Source of the DNA: Nymphaea colorata
Lineage: Eukaryota; Streptophyta; Magnoliopsida; Nymphaeales; Nymphaeaceae
Direction of reading: 5' to 3'
Assembly (NCBI RefSeq): GCF_008831285.2
Contig: NC_045139.1
Coordinates: 18,770,354 to 18,834,353, forward strand
Length of the DNA stretch: 64,000 bases
Shown piece after piece: positions 52,001 through 61,379 of the stretch. How positions within the stretch are numbered: position 1 is the first letter of the stretch; each line of letters opens with the position of its first letter. Under the pieces are notes generated by a model, which did no database searches, had not been told where the DNA came from, and worked only from the letters and a program-made list of their open reading frames with translations. The translations under genes and the position numbers were made by a program.

Positions 52001-55000
52001 AAAAAATGTGGATTCTCTTCAACAGCCTGACAATAATAGAATGTTTTCAATTAGCGACTCATGGTGGATTTTAATTTAAGAACTAGTTAGTAGTTACATG
52101 TTTAAGTGTCTACAAGATTATTTCACATAGGACAAGATACCATCAAGGAGACTTTAAGATCAACATGGAGAAAGAAGAGTTCATTGTAAAGTGCATCCAC
52201 AGAATTTTTGAAACCTAAAGGTATTGCATGAAAAGGAGAAAATTTTCTCCACAAGATAAGAGTATTTGTTTCAAATGATTGCCTTTGTCTTTGTTATCAA
52301 TCTCTCTGGCATGCCATTTCCACCAGCAGGAGCATTTTTCCCCTTACTGTCATAATAGCGTGCAATAGTTGACAATAAGACATTAAACAAAATAATGGTC
52401 ATTCAGACCAAAAGATTCCACATAGTAAGTAAAAGGAGCTCAAATCAAATGACATTGATTGCAGGGCAAAAGGTAGACAGAGGCTGTGGAAACATAAAAG
52501 AAGATAAGCCTCCTTATTACCAAACTTATTCTAGGTTTACAACATGAGCCTCTATGTTTTCTTGACGGAAATAAAAGAACTATGCAGTCACAAATAGAAC
52601 CAGGAAACAGAGTGAAACGGCTGCCAAGTGCCACCACAAATGCAAAAGCTCTGCCAGATAACCATTCCAGAAATTATTAAATTGCACCACTTGGCATCTT
52701 GAAATGTCAATTCCTACAATATGGTCATCCACATATTTCCTTCATCATATGAACCAAAACAAGAATGATATTTCCCAGGGCCCCAAATGGCAGAACATTC
52801 TGCCCTAGGCATCAGACTATTACATGTGTATGAACTATGAAGCAGTTGTTTGCTTTAGTTAAGAACTTAAGATGAATCTGCCCACAAGTGAACACCTGAG
52901 AGGCTGAGACACATTGTGAAGATACAAATGCAAAAACTGGTCATCCCATTGAAGTTCATGGCGCTGCAATAACTTGAACTAGTCCCTGGACTTAGACATC
53001 AACCATGTCCATTTCTTGATTGAATAAAAGGGCACTCGAAAAATAGGATTGGCAATGCCAATGTCTACTTTGATAGTAAATTTTATTTATCATTTGGTAT
53101 AAAAACACAAACTTTTATACACCTCATTTTGAAAAGAAGACTAGCTCGGTAGAACCTGCACACAAATACGAATTGAAATAAAAATATTGGACACACCCAT
53201 ATGTCTATTACAAGTCATCCTCTACAACAAGAATGGTGTGTCAAGAATAAAATTATAACCTGCTGGAACAACAATCTTAAATACAATCTTAGCTTGTTAC
53301 TAACAAATTCGCTCGGCTGATTTTTGTACTTATATACATGGTAAAGGGGGTACCAAAGGCATCAACCATTAGCTCTCAATCATATGAGATGAACAAATTG
53401 CTATGAGAGAGTACCAAGGGTAGAAGCTAAAATATGAACTTAGCTAGTTGGTGTGTTACCATGTTTTTAGACCTAGCTTGCATGCATCCATTCCCATTCC
53501 CATTTATCCTTGATTGCTATCCTAGTAATCTTTTGTGTTGCACTGCCGGTAGCCATGCACTTTACTAAATGCATTTGAATAATAATGACCGATTACAAAC
53601 ATTCTATATTTGTGTCGGGATCTACAATTTTACAGAATCTGAATGATAGAAATACAATACCATCACAGTTCCAAAGTCAGTTCAGTGGACCAACATGAGC
53701 TAATTTTTGTTAATAATCTGTTATTAGCCACTAGTTGCAAATATAAGAAACGAATCATGCTGACAGATGAGAAAACTCCATTTTCTGGCAGAAACTGACC
53801 TCACTTCTACTGACAATTGCCTTTCCAATTATCAGGTATATAACCATTAGGTTTTTTATAGTTCATACGTATAACACATCAAAGTACATTAAGAAATGAG
53901 TGCCAGGAGAGGCATGAAAAACCTGGATTGGGTGCCTAGCCTCTTCATGTTTGCTTCTTGAATGATGCACACTATCGTCATCAACCTTCAACAATTTCAC
54001 TTGGGCAGAAGCAATCCTTCTTCTCCGTATTCTTTGACAATATCCCCACACAAAGAATGATAACACCAAAATAACATAAATTATAGCTAGTGATAACTCG
54101 ATGCATTTTACCTGCACGTGTCATGACAAAACCTTCACATCAATGTTTCAAATCATGAAGCAAGATAAGAAAATACAGGCAGATACAACCCAAGCATCTA
54201 TTCAGTACTTTGGATGCATAAATAGTTAACTAATAGAAATGCAAATCCACTTGGACATTCTTGTATTAAGAATGCAAATATATATGTGTACCTTTAAAGT
54301 ACCAATTTTCACAGAGCAGGAACCTTTCTCATGAGGTGCAGGAGGTTCTAATTGAGAGCACACAGGAGAAGAAGGGCAATCACCACAGGAACAGCCCAAT
54401 GATGTGTCACCACATGAATAAACAGACACATTCATAGGTTCCATTCCTGATGCTGGAGAAGACATTGACTGAAACCTCATAGAATATGGTGAACCAAGAG
54501 AGCCTGGTTCTGCTCGTCGGCCTAGGAAAGTGAACCATTCTACAAAAGGTGACAAGGAATAGAAAACATTAAACTTTTTGCGACAATTTATCATCTAAAT
54601 GGGACTTCAAGTAAATAAAAAAAGTTCTAAACGGAAGACCCTTTGGGCAGTAGTAGTGGCATGCCTAGGCAAAATCTTCACTTCCCTTTAGAATAAGAGC
54701 TATATATACTCCCACTGGCACACACTCATAAATGGCATCATGCATAAGTGCATAATGCTAACTCAGACAAACTCATATTGAGTGATAAAATCCAATTTTC
54801 ATATGAAATAGAAAGGTTGTGGACTGAATGTTCATGGTCCAACTTATAGCTTCTTATTAATATATAGGCTTGGGATAATCAGGGATTTAGTGCCAGGCAT
54901 AAGCCTCAGAAGAGTTCTGACTTCTGATCAAAATCTGCAGTTTTAACATGAAAGAATTAACAAGTGTTTCAAAAGTCTGGAATCTGGACTGCCAAAAGCG

Positions 55001-55481
55001 AAACTTTTATTTAATTCTTATAAGAACCACATATACCATTTTAACCACACAAAACACTTGCCAAAAAAACACTTAAAATGAAAACACTCAAACAACATTT
55101 CGAAAAAAAAAAACGTGTATAAAACATGAGAAATAAGTCAGCCGTTTAAAACTTAAGAAAAACGCCATTTTCTTTTGAAAAAAAAAACATCAAAATGAAA
55201 AAACAAAGAAAACGTGCTTTTTCGTTTTTTGGTGCTTTTTTCCTTTTTCACATTTTTAATGCCAATCTGCTTGTTTTTGTTTTCTAACTTTTATTTGTCA
55301 CTTATTTGCTTATTTTTTTATGTTTGAATTATTAGTTTATCACTTATTTCATTTTCCCCTAATTTCTAGGTTTTTTAAATTTTTTTTTAAATTACAATAT
55401 TTTTCTCGTATTTTTCCTCTCGCCGTATTATATTGGAGAAAAATGTTGTCGTTTAAAATGCACGAATGTTTTTTGTGACTA

Positions 55482-55538
<57 letters not shown>

Positions 55539-58500
55539 AGACCAAATTCCTTACCCTGATATGTTTGAGCACCACCTCCTATGAAATCAATTGCTCGGGT
55601 ATTCATAGTCCCAAACTTAACCTCCTTGCACGAGTTCAAAAGCTCTTGACCAAATCTTTCAGTAACAAAGTAATCAATCCCATCAACGGTAAGAGTGTTA
55701 TTGACCTAAGCAAACATCATATCAAATGAGTGAATCTCCCTCTCTCAGAGATAACAATTGCAAGAGTAATGAGTAGCGTAATTTCATATTTTAATGACAT
55801 GACTAAAATTTTCTTCTATTGAAGTTCTTGAGCTAACCTGAAAGTGATGATGAAACACCTTGAAGACCAGTATCAAGAGAAGCAAATGACTAGTATAAAA
55901 CAACAGAAAAGGTACATCTCACATTAGGGTTCAAGTAACTAACCTTCACTACGGAAGTCACATTGATAAAAAGGCTTTGATTAGGGGAGCATGCAAGCTC
56001 GCAGAAAATGTTCAAGAAATTTCTCAAACATGCTGGGCAACCGACAAGGAAAGGAATGGCCTGCAAGGCATTCATCAAAGTTAAATCCATCTACCATGCA
56101 TTTCAACATCATTGCCAAATGTTTGCATGTTATGATTACAATTGCTAAGCTCACAAATCCTTAATCACAATATCTTGTGTTCCTATTACTGAACTAGCAA
56201 GTAAGCAATGTAAGGAGTTGAGGACTATGCACTACTCCACTTATCAAACAATTGAAAGATATCCCCTTAGAGTAAAAAAGCATCTTCTTGGTGTCTGGAT
56301 TTGCCATTGTAAAGTACAAAACCAATGTTAACTAAGATTTACAGCACTAGAACCCAAAAAAAAAAACTTATTGTTCTTTCCAAAGGGCTGAATAAGCACA
56401 GACAGCAACCATATCGCATCAGAAGTCGCTCCTACAGCTCCAAAAGCTCACAGTTAATTTTGTAAATAGGAGATATTTTCTGCTTAATTATATTATCTTA
56501 TTACTAAGCATGATCTGCTTTGAATAAATTTTACAAAAGAACTTGATTTTTTACTGTCAAGCTTTTAACGTAATATGAGCCATTCATTTTTACTTGTCCA
56601 GAAAAATATTTAAGCATAAAAATAATTAACTTTTACATATTTTTCTATTAAATCACTTATGTACAGGGTTGAGTTGGCTGAAAATATGAAAAAGTATAAA
56701 AAGAAAGAGGTATCAAGATAAAGGAGTTTGGATACGCATATACATGCAGACACACACATGGTTCTTTCTGGGTCAATAATGAGAAGCTTATACACACATG
56801 GAGAAAAACGAGTACTTATAATTAAAGTAGGTGAAAAACATATACATAACAGCAAATACAAACAGGAGCACACAATAGCATGCCTGCCTCTGCATTCATG
56901 TCAACTTGGACGTGGCGACCTATGTCCACGTCCATGTGAAAGCAAATACTATATGGTATCTCTAACCACTCATGAAAGTAAACACTTGTCTTACTCGTTG
57001 GACTTGTCCACGTAGAGTGTCAAACTGGCTTGATGTGCAACACACATTGCCACTGATTGTTGGGCATAAGCTCTGGATTTTTGACGACAATAAGGCATCT
57101 GGCTGGAGAAGTACTAAAATCAAACCATTAGTCAGAGAATAATACTTATTCAAGTACAAGAAGCTGTTGTACTCCAACATAGCTTACAGTATGAGCAACC
57201 ACAATCAAGCATACAAAATTTTTCATAAATAACGGAATGTGGCTACAAAAAATGTTACCAACTTACCATGACAGAATCCAAAGTCCCAAATGTAAAAAAA
57301 AAAAAAAAAAAAAAAACTCAGAGACTATTAATCTCAACAGAACAAATTGCTAGGAAGGCAATAGAGCGCTTCGTGTATGCCATGAAAAGAAACGTGAAAA
57401 TAAAACCAAGTACATAAGTTGCAGTAGTTAAAAATGCATCAACAAGATAGTGAATGTAGAATACTTTGATAAGCATGAAAATATGAAATTACAAAACTGC
57501 AAGCTATTAAAAGTACTGTCAACCCCAACCATATCCTTCTGATTAAAGCAGAAAAATAAAACAATCTGTTCTGCAAACATTTCAGGAAAAGTGTGAAACA
57601 ACTAGAACCTACATGCTGTATTGAATCACTTTGCAATATCATAATGCCAACTTTGCAACTGTACCACAAAACCAACAATTCACTAAAGAGAACATAGGTA
57701 CAGCATTTAAGGATATTAATGTTACATCATTGAAGGCACAAGCACTAGGTTCATTATATGAAACATGTAAACAATAGCCATATCCAAATTTAGCCGCACC
57801 TGAAGAACCTCACAAGAAAACTACCTACATTTCTTTGTCCTTTCTCATAACAAAGGGAACCACCAAGCCTTTTGATTTGCTGGAAGGCCTGTTCCCATTG
57901 CATACCCTCATTCCTTTTTTCCAGCAGTCTACCTCAAGGTGGTATAACACATTCACTATGCTTAAGACTCTACAGGCTTGAGACCTCCAGCCTTCACGAG
58001 ACCACCTAACCATTTCGGGACTTTCACATTTTCATTGAAGTGCTCTTTCTGAAATAAGCTGTACCAGTGTCCTATATGTTGCACAAACAAGACTTCCTAC
58101 TTATCAAACCTGTTCTCTGTTTATGCTTAAACTGTGTGATGGTTGCTTTCTGCAACACCAAATGAACTGTTCCCCAGTTCAATGGTCAGCATCTACTCAT
58201 ACCACACCACTAGCACAAAACACCAAACAGTTTCCTCTTCACTCTTGAGGAAACGTGATTACAATAAATGACTTAATAATTTAGCATCATCCTACCATTT
58301 CCAGCCAATAAACTTCAAGTTTGGAGGTGAGACAACCTTAACCTACAAAAAATTGCACAATGACCTGGCAGGAGGAAATTGAGGAAGATGGACCCTCGCA
58401 ACTTTACAAAACATCTAGTTTTTGGCTCTAAAAGCATCTAAAATCTTCAATTTTTAAAGGAAATTTTCCACCAGATACCACCTTTTGGCCATAATCGCAA

Positions 58501-61297
58501 AAAGAAGCTTCTTGTTTCTCATTTTCCTGATATGTGCTGATAACTGCCAATGGGTCCTCAAGTTAAGTTATGACATGTAAAATGCATGGAAATTTGTACT
58601 TTCCAATTGCATTTTCACTTTTATTCAGGAATAAAAAGCATCAACCTCATTTCTTCAGCTCAACTGATATTTTAACTAGAGCTATGAGGCTATGATAGAG
58701 CTAGGCCTTTATCTACCAATTTTCAGCAAAAGTGAGGTCTGTAATTGGAAAATCAGAAACGAGGCCTGCAACGGGATTTAGCCAAAAGGTGGTCCTATAA
58801 ATGGAAATTTCTTTATAAATAAGGTTAACAACTGAAAATTTTATCTCCTAGTGTTCAAAGTTATGATGTTGCTATCTCTGAGAAGTGGAGAGCCTTGATT
58901 CTTTTCTGGAATTTCTCTAATGATCGGAAAACATATCACAACTTTATACCAGATTGTTAAGGCTTAAAAAATATTTTATAAAATGGAATCATGGCTTGAA
59001 GAAATAAGAGGACGAGGGAAGCAATGGGCTTACAGTATATTGGCGGTTGCACCTAAACTTTGTTTAGATTGAATTAAAATGGACAAGGGGAAAGAGAAAA
59101 ACCACCTTATAGAGCAAGAACATAGAAGACAGAAATGCAACAAAAAGCATCTGAAGAGTGTATAAAAATGTCACTTAAGAACAATGCTAAAGGACTGTCG
59201 TCATCAAGGAAACAAACTACAAATTTCCACACTTATTTAGGTTTTCTTGTTGTTGATTACTGGTGCAGCACTGAAATTTCATTAAAATAGAGAAAATAAC
59301 ACATTGACTAGGAGTATACTATCTAATAGAAGAATGAAAAGTTGGAAAATTTGAGACAGGAAATTGCTATAGACAAACATGTGGCTGTATATGAAAAAGT
59401 TCTCTCTCACTAACATGGAATAAATTAAAATTTCCCTATTAGGTACAGGTACAGGTGCAGGTGCAGGTGCAGATGCACGTGTGGAAGCAAAATTTTTCAC
59501 AAAAACATATATAAGAGATACAAAATTGCCCACAACAACAAATCTAACAATTAAAAAGTCATGATTCTATGGATTATTGAATGACAAGAAGCAAACTGTC
59601 TGGTTGCTACAGACGACTGTTTTTGACACTGAGCAGTCCACAACATCAGTGTTGGAAATATAACTAAAACTGAACAAGTACTCCATCTAAGCAACGAGAA
59701 GAAAAAAGGAAGCTAATGTAAATAGCTACGAGAATAATCAATCGGTAGAATATTTTATTTTAAACAAGCATAATGCATTTGAAAGTACCTTCACTGCAGA
59801 AGTAGAATTTGGACAGTTCAGCGGCACCCCGTCACTTCGATAAGCACAAATACCATACATGGAACAGTATTCCTTTGCATGCTTTTGCCTGCAAGTGTAT
59901 GGAGATTTTGGTTAAATGTCTCCATACCCTCCCAATCTATAATCTTCAAAGTGGAATGTCCTGCTAAAAACTTGATATTTATAGCTCATTTAATATGGTT
60001 AAGATGTCCTGGATGGTTCACTCATCAATACATAAAACAGTAGACGAGTTAATTAACTGCTTGAAAAGTTCTTTATTGATAAACAACCCTGCTCATCCTC
60101 AGAATATATAGATTAATTTCTCTTATAAGATGGAAGAAAAACCGCTTCTTCTGCAAGAGAGTACAAAGGCCAAAACTTCTTTTCCTTCTTGAGCCAACAT
60201 TGAAGAAACTGAACACCTTTAACATGCCTTACTAGAATTTTTTCTTGAAAATTTTCACATGGAAGCATTATAGGTTTACAAATACATGTACCAAAGCACC
60301 AGGCAATGCCTAGACACCAGCCTTAAAATGGGCAAGAATGGATGAAAAGGAGTGAAAATATTACATAAAATTCAAGATGTAAATGGACACACATAATTAT
60401 ACAGAAGACATTTATATCTTGCATAAACAATTAAATGTAGCTGAAGGTACAGGTATATGGGCATTTTTTGAAGATTCCATTATCACTTCTGTATAATAAA
60501 AATAGAACAGGAGACAAGATGGAGCGCTATTGAAAATAGAATTTATGAAACAACAGGGACCAAGGTCCGCAAGTGGGAGAATGGAACTTCATAAAATCAA
60601 GATTGAATAGTGCTCAAAAACAAAAGCATCTTGTAGCACGACAAATTATAATGAAAGTTACACCAATCGGAACTGCTCATTGCCTACACTAAAGCTGACA
60701 TGTCAAAGATGTAGAACAGAAAGCAAAAAACCATAAACATTTTTGCAGAAAAAGTCTTACGTGGATGTAGTTGATGCATTTGACTGTGCAAGCAATCTTG
60801 AATGGAGAAGCTCTGCTGCCACAACAGATGCCATAAACAGGCCCTGCAGATAAAATGACATGGAATATATTAGTGACACTGTCAAATGCATGTGAACCAG
60901 AGGACCAACCAACACTTTCAAGTGTGAAAGTGATTATCACTTCTTTCCAATTTCCGTAGTAAGGAAGTTCCACAGCTGAATTATACACCAGTTAAAAAAC
61001 AATTTAAGGGATGCATAAAAATATGCAAATAAGTGAGTCAATTATAATTGATGTTGGGTCTCAGCACCTCTGCCACAGCCACAACAGGTCCTGGTGGTGC
61101 TCCAACTCATCAAATGCAATTGCCAGCTGAGACAGGTGGAGTTAACTGCATTATATGCACATTGGACTTGACTCGGCTCAAATTTGCTGTTGCTAAATGA
61201 GCCATTAGACATTTAATAGTTCAGTGACTTTAGTCTATGAACAAGTTTTCTTTTTTGGGGGTTGTTGCAATCTATAGTTTCTAAATTTTTAATTTAA

Positions 61298-61379
<82 letters not shown>

